A DNA stretch of 64,000 bases from Batkoa obscura (lineage: Eukaryota; Entomophthoromycota; Entomophthoromycetes; Entomophthorales; Batkoaceae): assembly GCA_030770535.1 (NCBI GenBank), contig JASVEC010000003.1, positions 558,001 through 622,000 on the forward strand, written 5' to 3'. Numbering within the stretch: position 1 is the first letter of the stretch; every line of letters starts with the position of its first letter. Below, in pieces: positions 38,053 to 48,095 of this stretch. A program made the position numbers and the translations under genes. A model generated the notes under the pieces. That model searched no databases and was not told the DNA's origin. It saw nothing but the letters and a program-made list of their open reading frames with translations.

Positions 38053-40518
38053 ATGAGCAAACTACTCCACAAAGGAATCTTAAAGCATGAGCTGCTAGTC
38101 AGGAGCAAACTGAAGCAAATAGCCATAATTAAACAAGAGGTAACTAGCAAACGTCTTATAAGTAGCGTTCAAGAAAGGTAAGCACATCTACTCATTAAAT
38201 CACATAATAAACCTTAACATATAGAAAGTACAGAGATACTCGTAGATAAAGAAGATAGGATTAAGTCGAAGCTTGAGGAATTAAAGACGATACTAAAGGA
38301 GGATAGTACTGATGAAAACAAGAGGGTAAATCACTTAATTGAAGATTTATTAAAAGAACAGCAGCCGGTACCGTTAAATCCAAAGGTGAATATTATGCAA
38401 TTGATGTTGGGTAGTGGGGTGATTCAATTACTCAATAAACAATACAAAAACAGGGGAACCAACTTTCTGCAAGGGATTTTAGGCAAGGATACTCTGTTTT
38501 TAAAGTTTGAAGGCGATAGGAATGAAATTAAACATATTTTAACGGTGTTTAAAAACGAAAAATACCAACATAAGTTATTGTGTAAAAAGATAGTTAATGA
38601 TATTCATAATGAAGAGTCATATTACGCTGTAATTGAAAGTAGTCTGGAAATGGACCAATTAGAGTTGGTTGTCGAGTATTTGAATGAGATGATAGTGGAA
38701 TATACACCAAACAAAAAGCTGGTTCATCAAGTATTTGTTAGGCTTCTGAAATCTAATAAGCAGGATGTGGCTATGGATTTATACCTTAAATTAAAAGAAA
38801 AAGAATACAAGTTTAACAAAGGTACGTATATCTCATTTATCACTTATTTTAGTAGATATAAAGATAAGAAGCAGTTAAATAATGTGTTGCATTTTTTTAA
38901 TGAGATGACTATCCGAGGGTTGGAGCCTAACATAACTTTATTTAACATTATGATTAAGAATTATCATCAGCTTATACTAATTAACAAAGATAAAGTAAGT
39001 AATAAATATTATTTAACTAAGGTTCAGCAGATTATACAGCAAATGAAGGAGGCTTACGTTGGAATGGACGACTATAGTTATGCTATCTTGCTTTCTATTT
39101 TTAGAATCTTGTTGAAGTCAGATAAAGAATACTATTTAAAAGAGTTTAATTTATTGATTGATGTAAAGGAGGCTAAGTTAAATATACAGGGGTACAATGA
39201 ATTGCTTAAAATTTATGCATCATTGAAAGAAGTCGAGTCAATGGAAGAAGTGATATTAACCTTGTGTGAAAAAAATTTATTGGATAACATTGTATTGGAT
39301 ACAATTATTGAGGAGTTTAGTAAACTCGAGCGGTATGATAAATTAGAATACTATTATTTACAATTAACAAAGAAAAAGAAATTGAATAAGCTATATAAAT
39401 TCCAAATAGTACAACCAGATCAATTAATTTTATTAAAGATGATTAAAGTGTTTGCCAAATTAAACAAACCTGCTTTGGCACAAGAATATTACCATCAAAT
39501 TGAAATTAAAAATAAGAATGAATTAAATATGGTGTTATTGGCTTATTTGGAGTTACTAAATAAAAACTCGATCTCTTCAGAAGAAGTTCTGTGGAAGATT
39601 GAAACTATATTCAATGCACATCCAGAATTTAAAGATACGTTGAATTATAGAGTATTAGTTAGATGCTATTATATTTATATATTAAGAAACAATAAAGATA
39701 AGGACATTATGCCAATTTGGAAGAAATTATGGAATATTGTTGATAGTATCAAATTCCAAGATCCGGATATCGTAACATTCTTATTAAAAAGTATGATTTT
39801 AGCAAATTTAGAAGATAATCGTTATTTAAGGCAACTATTAAATGAGGCTATCCCATTTAATTTAGAACATTATACGCTATTATTGCAGCTTGCGGGAAAG
39901 TATAATAGTAAAATAGATGTACAATTAATAGAAGAAAGATATAAGAATGAAATGCCAACCATCCATTTAGAATTTTATAATTTATATTTACAGTTAGTGA
40001 TACGATATGATTTGCCATATTTTATAGATAAAGTGATGTACCTTTATTATAAGAAGATTGAGTTTAACGAACATTTGTTTAATATCTATTTGGATTATTT
40101 TATTAGAAACAAAACTGATTTTGATGCATTTTCAAATCATTTGCAGTTTTTCATTCTAACAATCAATAGATTTGATACTCGATTAGATAGCAAATTGGTG
40201 TATAAACTAAGCCAAATTACTCGACGCTATACCTCGCAGCAACAGTTAGAAGTGATTGATTCTTTGTTCAGGGTTAAGAAGAAAGATAACAAAGACATTA
40301 TTATTATCATCAAAAAAATGATCCTTGAAAATCAATTGCTAGAAGCGGATAGGCTGTTTTCTATTTTGGACCATTACTTTAGTAACAAGGATTCTAAAGT
40401 CGCGATAAAAATTATCCATTTGATTCAAATTAAGTACCCTGAATTACAGCAAACCCATAAGAAGTCAAAATTTTACCAGAGCTTTTATGCGTTTAAAGTA
40501 AAGTGGGATGGTAAATAA
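38053..40518 (+). CDS. PPR-like mitochondrial RNA-processing/translation factor
   Basis: Two exons (38053-38177, 38229-40518) give 804 residues. The N-terminus (MSKLLHKGILKHELLVRSKL) is basic and amphipathic, fitting a mitochondrial targeting peptide. The body is almost all helical with degenerate pentatricopeptide repeats. The clearest are TYISFITYFSRYKDKKQLNN with HFFNEMTIRGLEPN, and ITLFNIMIKNYHQL; others are diverged. Fungal PPR proteins of this type stabilise, process or activate translation of individual mitochondrial mRNAs, but their low conservation prevents naming an orthologue. It lies on the same strand as SEC7 and 465 bp downstream of it. Confidence 0.75.
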
Positions 40519-42240
40519 TAAACGAATAATAAATCAAACAATAAATCAAAAATTTTATTATGTAATTATTAACCTTATTTAATAACATGTTATTAAAACA
40601 AAGCCGCTGTATTCACATCAAGTTTTAAGCTACAAAGTTTAAACTCTGTTTTTTAGTCAAAAATGTGACCAAAGAACTAACTTTCAAAATCAGTCATGGA
40701 TAGTCTATAAAAGGAAATCGTGATATGTTAACTAAAGTTGAAAATAAATTATTCTAAAACATTAAAATCGGATGGAGAGTGTACATTATATTCGCTAATA
40801 GTATTTATTATATGCAATTGTATTTTTTATAAGTTATTTGGTTGTCATATGGCTTTAGCTAGTTTAATAAAGTTGAAAAAATTTTAGCAGTAAATTTTTA
40901 ATAACTCATCAAAAAAACTATACAATAAATAGAGTGGGTTAGCTTTCAATTTTATTTTGATTTTTTAATAATAAATTAATTTTTGATATGAAATAACGTA
41001 ACGACACTTAATTATTTTAGCAACTTTAATTGAAACAAGAAACTAATAAAGGTATTAAGGAGTATAATTTAATAGTAAAGGATGTTTTTATAGCTAAAAT
41101 TGAGTTAATTAAAATCCGAAAGCTAAAAAGGGGTGCTTAGTTTTATTATATTAGAATAAAGCTAGGCAAAATGACCAAGGTTTTGGTATTTCATTAGTTA
41201 TTTTCATTGTTTTTATTACATTAATAATGTTTAATTATTATTAAGTATTTGTATATAATAAATTCGTCTGCATGATATTACCATATTATTAAACAAAATG
41301 ATCAGTATTTGATACCGTTACAACTTAAGCACATTAAATTAAAATTGAATTGAAGCATAAGTGGGTTGAACCACTTACCACGTCAAATTAAAAAGTACTG
41401 TAAGCTTAAAGACAAAAATGTTTTAAACAATATCAAGATCATTAAGTACTTTAAGTATAAGTATAAGTACAAATAAACAAATAATTGTAATTGTTAGATA
41501 ACAATGATACTTTATAATATCTTAATTCTAAATTTAAATAAAATGAATTTAAAAATAATTAATAGAACTCATTAATAAATTATTTTTATTATCCTACTTA
41601 TATATTAGAATATGGCTTAGAGCTTAAATACAATGACTTATTAATTTTATTGATTTTTAGATGGAATATACAAAAACAATTCTAACTAATAGCTCATTTC
41701 AATAGTGTAATTTCTAAAAATAAATAGGTTTCTACTCATCATGATCTCATTCTGTAAAATATTACTATTCAATTCTTGAGTTATCTATGATTTTTGTTAT
41801 TGCGCTGTATTCTATCTATTTCAACAATTTATTGTTCTAATAATAAATTTCGAGGTTTACATCTCCTTTATTGGCTCTAGCTTTGGGCATAATTTTGGGA
41901 ATGGTGCTAATTCCAAGATTGTAGCCAATCATCTATGGTGACCAGTAATGGGTTTTACTTTTTAAGAAAGTTAATATCATCAAATTCTATAATTAAACTG
42001 GAAACTCCGGGATATCTTATTAAAAACTAGTATTCTGTCTAATTAATTAATCAAAGCTGGAGTTATTCCTAATTCCTGCTAAGAACAACACAGCTTTAAA
42101 TAGAACACCTTTAAAAATTAAGGTGGTGGACACATAAATTAAAATTTTATTCTTTGTTTCCTTCACTTCTTGGAACGCTCATCTAATATTTAAATAATTT
42201 CATTTTTAAAATTTTCCTTGTTTATTATATCTAATTTATA
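40519..42240. other. 1.7-kb intergenic region
   Basis: AT-rich. A small perfect hairpin AAGTGG-GTTGAA-CCACTT lies near 41359-41376. No gene recognised. It includes the upstream region of the wall-protein gene. Confidence 0.45.
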
Positions 42241-43836
42241 ATGTTCGCTAAATTTACTCCAGTTACTCTTGCCGTTCTTTTTGCTATCTCTGCTCACGCA
42301 GAATATGCTATCACTGAACCAGTTACAACTCCATCATACTCAGTTCCAACTGCCACTTCCTCTTCTTCAGTAAGTACTCCAGTAACCACTTCTGAAACTT
42401 ATAACACTGGATCAAGCTCAAGTGCTTCAAGCTCTTCAGTCTCATCCTCAACCACTGTATCCACTAGCAGTGCTATTACTTCAACCACTTCAGCAAGTAC
42501 TGAGTCTACCCAAACTTACATTGTAACCTCAGAAACATCATCAAGTGCTTCAACCACCACCCCATCATACACAACCTCTACCACCTCAGAAGATGATTGC
42601 GATGATGAGGTAACTACAATTGTTACTGGTTACCCAACTGACGACTGTGATGAAACTGAAACTACTGATACTGCTTCAACCACCAATGTTTCTACTCCAT
42701 CCTACACCATCACCTCATCAACTGAAGCTACTACCTCAGTTGTATCTACCCCAACTTATGAAACTACCCCAGTTGTATCTACTCCAGTTGTATCTACTCC
42801 AGTTGTATCTACCCCAACTTATGAAACTACCCCAGTTGTATCTACTCCAGTTGTTTCTACCCCAACTTATGAAACTACTCCAGTTGTTTCTACCCCAGTT
42901 GTTTCTACTCCAGCTACCTCTGACGATTGTGAAGAAACTGTTACTGTTACTGATGATGATTGTGATGAAACCCCAGTCCCACCAGTTACTAGCACTGGTT
43001 CAACCACTGATGTTTCTACACCAATTTACACTATCACCTCATCAACTGAAGCTACTACCTCAGTTGTATCTACTCCAACTTATGAAACTACCCCAGTTGT
43101 ATCTACTCCAGCTACTTCAGGTGACTGCGAAGATCTCTATTTAACTGTTACCGAATGTGATGAAGAACCAAGCTACACCACTTCAACTGCTGGTCCATCT
43201 ACTTCCACCATTGTAGTTACCTCTACTGATGGTGAAAGCACTGTTACTTCCACCGTTGTAGTTACCACTACCGATGCTACTTCCACTTATGAAACTTCAT
43301 CAACTGAAACTTCGACCAGTGCCAGCTCCACCTCAGATGTTACTTCATCAACTGAGACTTCATCAAGCACTAGCTCCACCTCAGATGTTACTTCATCAAC
43401 TGAAACTTCATCAAGTGTTAGCTCCACCTCAGATGTTACTTCATCAACTGAAACTTCATCAAGTGTTAGCTCTACCTCTACTTCAGCTGTTACCTCAACT
43501 TCAACCAGCGCCAGCTCTACCTCAACTGCCACTAGCACTAGCACTACTCCAGTAAGTACTTCAACTACTACCTCTACCACTACTACCACTTCAACCGTTC
43601 CAGAACCAAGTGATGACCCAATGAACCCAAACAACCCACAATATTCCCCATTCAACCGTAAGGAAGGAACTCCTTGTGGAAGTGATCCATGGGAATTTGC
43701 CTGTACCCACAAAGAAACTGGTAAAGTAGTACTTAAATGTACTGGAGGAAAATGGACTCTTTCAGAAACCTGTAAAGAAGAATATAATTGCTACAACTTC
43801 CCAGGACAAAAAGGAGGAAAGTGTATCCGCGATTAA
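42241..43836 (+). CDS. secreted Ser/Thr-rich (mucin-like) wall protein with Cys-rich C-terminal domain
   Basis: Intronless, 531 residues, markedly GC-richer than its surroundings. A signal peptide (FTPVTLAVLFAISAHA) is followed by about 440 residues of Ser/Thr-rich repeats expected to be O-mannosylated. Repeat types include VVSTPTYETTP (residues about 180-225 and 275-300) and three tandem 16-residue units of SSTSDVTSSTETSSSx. Three acidic Cys-pair modules interrupt the repeats (DDCDDE...DDCDE, DDCEE...DDCDE, GDCED...ECDEE). The C-terminal domain of about 60 residues has six cysteines (PCGSDPWEFAC, LKCTGGKWTLSETC, YNC, GKC), a layout reminiscent of small chitin-binding modules such as CBM19, though this is inference. 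No GPI signal was seen. Confidence 0.8.
   Translation: MFAKFTPVTLAVLFAISAHAEYAITEPVTTPSYSVPTATSSSSVSTPVTTSETYNTGSSSSASSSSVSSSTTVSTSSAITSTTSASTESTQTYIVTSETSSSASTTTPSYTTSTTSEDDCDDEVTTIVTGYPTDDCDETETTDTASTTNVSTPSYTITSSTEATTSVVSTPTYETTPVVSTPVVSTPVVSTPTYETTPVVSTPVVSTPTYETTPVVSTPVVSTPATSDDCEETVTVTDDDCDETPVPPVTSTGSTTDVSTPIYTITSSTEATTSVVSTPTYETTPVVSTPATSGDCEDLYLTVTECDEEPSYTTSTAGPSTSTIVVTSTDGESTVTSTVVVTTTDATSTYETSSTETSTSASSTSDVTSSTETSSSTSSTSDVTSSTETSSSVSSTSDVTSSTETSSSVSSTSTSAVTSTSTSASSTSTATSTSTTPVSTSTTTSTTTTTSTVPEPSDDPMNPNNPQYSPFNRKEGTPCGSDPWEFACTHKETGKVVLKCTGGKWTLSETCKEEYNCYNFPGQKGGKCIRD
43324..43467 (+). repeat. three tandem 48-bp coding repeats
   Basis: Three head-to-tail 48-bp units starting at 43324, 43372 and 43420, each encoding a 16-residue Ser/Thr-rich unit of the wall protein. 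They differ at only a few positions, suggesting recent expansion. Confidence 0.85.
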
Positions 43837-44816
43837 ATGCAATAAAAAGTAGTACCATCTTCTAATTTTATAAACCATAACTATATACCTATTTTTATAA
43901 TAAAACAACGCATATTTCAGTTTTCTGTTTATTAGATTTTAATAAATTTTATCAAAGTTTTTTTAATATAACAAGATTTTATTTAATATACAACATTAGA
44001 GCTATAACACTTATATTTACTATATAAAGTTAAAATGTAATTTAATATACTATTTATTATAATGTTTCAATATAAATATATTATTATCTTTTTAGTTTAT
44101 TGTGTAAGTATAATAAAATTAAATAAGATAATATTTCGGTTTAAACAATTTTTTGTATTTTTTGATCTTTATTTAAAATTCTCAAAGCCATAAATCCATG
44201 TGCTATATTAGTTACAAAAGTTTAAGAAATATTCTCGTGTGTCCAGTTCAATAGGATGGAATCAAAGATAATTAGAATACTCAATAAAGGAGCATTCTTT
44301 ATAAACGTTTGTTTATGCATCTTGGACTTTAAAAGCTTAAAAATCTCAATATCGCTTTTTTTCTTAACCAGATACCCAGTCTATTATAAATGTGGTATTG
44401 AGGGCTATACTAAGTTAAGTTTTAATTTTGTATATTGAAACTAAGCCACTTTAAGTCATTTTGTGATCATATTTTAATGAACTTTGGTGCTGTGATAATT
44501 GTGGCTTTTTGGGGTAAGTTTAATTTATAACTTTGGTATTGAACTTTTCATGGCAATATTGAATACAGATAAATGAGAATGGTACAATAATATTTGAAAC
44601 GACTTAACTATAAATAATAAGAATTTGATTAAGAGCAATAGATTTTCATATATTAAAATATTATTTGGATTATAAAGGATTTTGACATATACATGATTTA
44701 AAATTTTTTTGAATCTAAGGTTTAAATTTTAAGCCACAAGATAAAAACTAGGCTAAAAATTAAATTACCGCTATTTAATTTTCGATTTTAGCCTGATTTT
44801 AATTGTATCAAACTTT
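43837..44816. other. intergenic, nothing recognised
   Basis: AT-rich gap between the two secreted-protein genes. A 60-codon frame at 44256-44438 has no recognisable features. Confidence 0.4.
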
Positions 44817-44922
44817 TATATGGGGGTGTTTTTTTCGGCTTCATCACTTTTTCCATCTTTTAAGCGCTATTTGAGTGGAAAAGTTGCTAGCAAAATTCTT
44901 AAACAAAAATACATCCCCATAT
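44817..44922 (+). mobile_element. MITE family A copy 11
   Basis: Begins ATATGGGGGTGTTTTTTTCG and ends AAAATACATCCCCATAT. The core GGAAAAGTTGCTAGCAAAAT has two transitions relative to consensus. Lies 124 bp beyond the end of the GPI-type gene. Confidence 0.8.
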
Positions 44923-45045
44923 CAAGAAAAATAAAATAGCATTTCGTTAAAAATTGTCTAATAATTTATAAAAAAATAAAATATACAATTTAAGATCAAA
45001 GTTTAATTTTTTTGATTTTAATTACATTTTATTTGGATCTTATAC

Positions 45046-46047
45046 TCAAATAAACAATAACGAAACTAATCCAGAAACCAAAATGGCTAATAAAGTAGAA
45101 GGTCCAGATACCATGGCGAAACTGGCAATATAAGTACTAGCTGTTTCTTTAGCACCTTTGAAAGTTTCAACTGCAATTGATGTAGAAGGATCATCATTTA
45201 TGGCTTCAAGGAACTTTCCTTCATTAGTATTGAAAACATCAAAACGGGTAGTCCAAGATAAACCAGGTTTAGCATCTTTATCTTTAGGGACGAGGGTGAA
45301 TCGGAAGAAAAAGTATTTACCCTTGTATTTGGTTTTTGGAATAGTATACTTGGCATCTCTAGTTCCACTTTTAAAATCACCAACCTTTTCAATAAAAGCA
45401 TTTTGCATATTAGATCCAGTCATATAATCAATTTGAATCTTTTCAATGTCTTTCATCTTAAAGATAAAATTCTCTTTCTCCAAATCGGTTTCTGGAATTT
45501 TATAATACCATAAAACTTTAATTTGATCCCCAGATTTAACGGTTCTACTATCCTTGGTTGGGTAAACAGGGTAAAGGATTACATCATCACTATCTTTAGG
45601 TTGCTTGAGTTTCTCCATATCAATTTCTTCCCATTCTGGAGTATCTTCCTCCTTGTTTTTGTCATCTTTTTTACCATCATCTTTTTGGGCATCATCTTTT
45701 TTACCATCATCTTTCTTTCCGTCGTCCTTTTTACCATCATCTTTTTTATCATCATCTTTCTTTCCCTCATCTTTCTTTTTGTCTTCTTCAGCTTTTCTAG
45801 CATCATCGGCCTTCTTTTTGTCTTCTTCAGCTTTCTTAGCGTCTTCAGCTTTTTTAGCTTCTTCGGCTTTCTTTTTATCTTCATCACTTTGACCAGCAGG
45901 AGGGTTTCCACTTGGCTTTGGGTCCTCTACCTTTTCAGGAGTCTTTTGAGCATCATTAGGATTACCAGTGGCACTCCCTTGATCTTGGGTATATACAACA
46001 GTTAAGCAAAAGATTAAAGCTATAAGTAAAAAATTAAATATCCTCAT
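45046..46047 (-). CDS. secreted, Lys/Asp-repeat protein with Ig-like domain and GPI-type tail
   Basis: Intronless, 333 residues. A signal peptide (MRIFNFLLIALIFCLTVVYT) is followed by a long, highly charged low-complexity region: first AKKAEEDKKKA-type heptad-like stretches (residues about 55-90), then five or more KKDDG repeats (about 90-130). A folded domain of about 130 residues follows, starting VILYPVYPTKDSRTVKSGDQ and with a Trp in KVLWYYKIP; its plan recalls the beta-sandwich of fungal Kre9/KNH-like and DUF7137-like surface proteins. The C-terminus STLLAILVSGLVSLLFI is hydrophobic with small residues upstream, as in GPI-anchor signals. A surface-anchored protein is likely; the function is unknown. 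Confidence 0.72.
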   Translation of the reverse strand: MRIFNFLLIALIFCLTVVYTQDQGSATGNPNDAQKTPEKVEDPKPSGNPPAGQSDEDKKKAEEAKKAEDAKKAEEDKKKADDARKAEEDKKKDEGKKDDDKKDDGKKDDGKKDDGKKDDAQKDDGKKDDKNKEEDTPEWEEIDMEKLKQPKDSDDVILYPVYPTKDSRTVKSGDQIKVLWYYKIPETDLEKENFIFKMKDIEKIQIDYMTGSNMQNAFIEKVGDFKSGTRDAKYTIPKTKYKGKYFFFRFTLVPKDKDAKPGLSWTTRFDVFNTNEGKFLEAINDDPSTSIAVETFKGAKETASTYIASFAMVSGPSTLLAILVSGLVSLLFI

Positions 46048-46156
46048 ATTAGAAATTAGTTGAATTAATTAGATAGAAAAGGATGGAAGAATATTGATGT
46101 TTGGATGTGCAATATAAGTCTTCTAGTAAACCAATGGAATCATCATAATTTGGTCA

Positions 46157-46173
46157 CCTGAAGGTACCTCAGG
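46157..46173. promoter_or_regulatory. near-perfect palindrome upstream of the GPI-type gene
   Basis: CCTGAAGGTACCTCAGG has an AGGTACCT core and lies about 110-126 bp upstream of the start at 46047, next to a TATATAATATA stretch. It could be a transcription-factor site for this gene. No factor can be named. Confidence 0.3.
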
Positions 46174-47293
46174 TATATAATATAAGGGGAATTCTTGTAC
46201 CATAAAAACTATTCAAATTAATCCTCCATATTTGGATCCAAGTACTTTTTTTCGGGGTTTGATTTGCTAAATGAAGTCAATTGACCAATTAAATGGCGCA
46301 ATTGGTTTTATATTAAATGGGTTAGGGAGCCACAAAATTATAATAAGGAATTAAAGTATACGATATAAATAGACTCAAGTACTATTAATAAATCCTATTG
46401 GCCAGAAGTATACTGAAGGTAATAAAATCCAGAATATAAGGAATTTATATACTAAGATTGTATTCTATTTAGTAAATGTACTTTTCTATGGTTCTAAAAA
46501 TAAATGCTAAGTTAACTATTTCTGATTTTAAATTCTTAATTAATATTGTTTTAAAATCAGAATTTTCAAAGTATTCAAACATTCTAAATAAATTTATAAA
46601 TTGAAACATTATTATCTATTATAACACCCCTTTTTTATACTATAGCCTTTTTGTTCAAACTATAATATTTGATTTACATCAGAAAATTATATAAATAAAT
46701 GCATTAAAATTTCAATTAAAAAACTTTGATAACTTACATTAAAAAATCCAGCGGCTAGAGTAATGGTTTGACTGTTGTATTGATTTTTGTATTTTAAATT
46801 ATATTTTTTCAAATAAAAGAATAAATACAAAACCAATATAATTAATAGACAGTTTAATTAAGTTTTAAGTGATGCAAAATGAAACTTAAAGCTTATTATG
46901 AAGGTAAATAATGTTATTAAGAATTAGACAAAACATTGAAACAGTTTCTCCACTTAATAAATTAGATATTAGAAAAATGTTGCTAAATTTGAATGTAAAA
47001 TGGTAGTAAAAATCCCCTATCCTAAAAAAGTCTCCAATTAATATTTTAAATCAATTTAAAGTTGGTCATAGTTAAAAGTTGAATTCAATAAAATGAATTT
47101 TAAAATATTTAAACTTTATAGTAACAAAATTAATTATATTTTGTTTGCTGCTGTGCTTTATAGCTATCTATTTTTTATGTTATAAAGATATAAGATGTTT
47201 TATCAATATTAGTTATAAGTATTAAGTTTCAAAGTAATAATAATAATTTAATATTAATACTTAATTATAATTTTTTAATAGAAATTAAAAATG
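46174..47293. other. intergenic, AT-rich, with one hairpin
   Basis: No gene recognised. A 12-bp stem (TCTGATTTTAAA at 46521-46532 pairing with 46550-46561) with a 17-nt loop is the only structure noted. Confidence 0.4.
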
Positions 47294-47300
47294 AAAAAAA
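47294..47300 (-). terminator. RNA polymerase III terminator of tRNA-Leu
   Basis: Seven consecutive T on the minus strand, 10 nt beyond the 3' end of the tRNA gene; a standard pol III stop signal. Confidence 0.75.
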
Positions 47301-47310
47301 TAATAATAAT

Positions 47311-47391
47311 GACAACTGAGGGGTTCGAACCCTCGCATGTTTCCATATCAGGGCCTAAACCTGACCCCTTAGACCTCTCGGGCAAGTTGCC
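47311..47391 (-). tRNA. tRNA-Leu (anticodon UAG)
   Basis: An 81-nt type II tRNA. The acceptor stem pairs GGCAACT with AGTTGTC (one G-U). The anticodon arm is TCAGG-TTTAGGC-CCTGA, giving anticodon TAG (reads CUA, Leu). A long variable arm follows (TATGGAAACATG), then the T arm GAGGG-TTCGAAC-CCCTC. The B box GGTTCGAACCC is present. No intron. Confidence 0.95.
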
Positions 47392-48095
47392 TATAAATTT
47401 ATAAAGATTAAATTGTATTTATTAGCTTTTTAATTTCTGTAAAAATTGAAAAATGCTGATTATAAAGGTTCAAATTTTATAGTTAGAATATGCTAGGACA
47501 AGCTAACAATGATATGGGCAATTGAGTTGGTATCTAAACTTGATTCATTTGTATTGATGTAGATGATTCTAGGTTTTAAAATAAAACAAATTAATTAATG
47601 CTAATATTAATTTGTAAAAGTATTATGAATATTAGTTGCTGTTATTTTAGTTTAATAGCGATTGAACTACATCTCTTAGTAATTGTAATACTATTTGTGT
47701 ATCCTTTTTTATATTACTTATCAGTTCAAGTATTTAATTTTACAGTTGGAGTTATATGGGTTTTATCCAAATAATTTTTAAGGTTAATGAGTATAGTATT
47801 CAACTATTCATGTTTATACTTAAGTTTCTGAAAGTTTAAAATAGAGTTTTTTAAAGGACATTTGATAATAATTCTTTGAGATGAATACTTTTTTCTTGGA
47901 ATAAAGATTTTTTATATAATTCCTTCTATCAATATACTTTTAACTAAGGATAATATTAATTTTGCTATCTATTCCGACTTTTCCAACTTTTTAAAAATAC
48001 TTGATTTAAAGTTTCTAAAAAAATTCAAATTTATTACGTTGATTTTTTAATCTCAGAAAAATCATTTTTATATTTTTTCCCAATTTAAATTTCTA
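47392..48095. other. intergenic between tRNA and coiled-coil gene
   Basis: AT-rich; nothing recognised. Confidence 0.4.

Noticed and set aside
42620-43712. Alternative frames within the wall-protein gene (Leu/Gln-rich and Val/Glu-rich)
   Set aside because: Frame-shifted and antisense translations of the Ser/Thr repeats; the frame with signal peptide and cysteines is the real one.
44256-44438. 60-codon reading frame between the two secreted genes
   Set aside because: Short, with no motif and no splice partner found.
45158-46005. Several plus-strand frames opposite the GPI-type gene
   Set aside because: Antisense shadows of the KKDDG repeat region, giving Phe/Ile- or Ser-rich nonsense.
46521-46561. 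12-bp inverted repeat as a possible terminator or small RNA
   Set aside because: Made of A/T-rich sequence in an AT-rich spacer far from a gene end; expected by chance.
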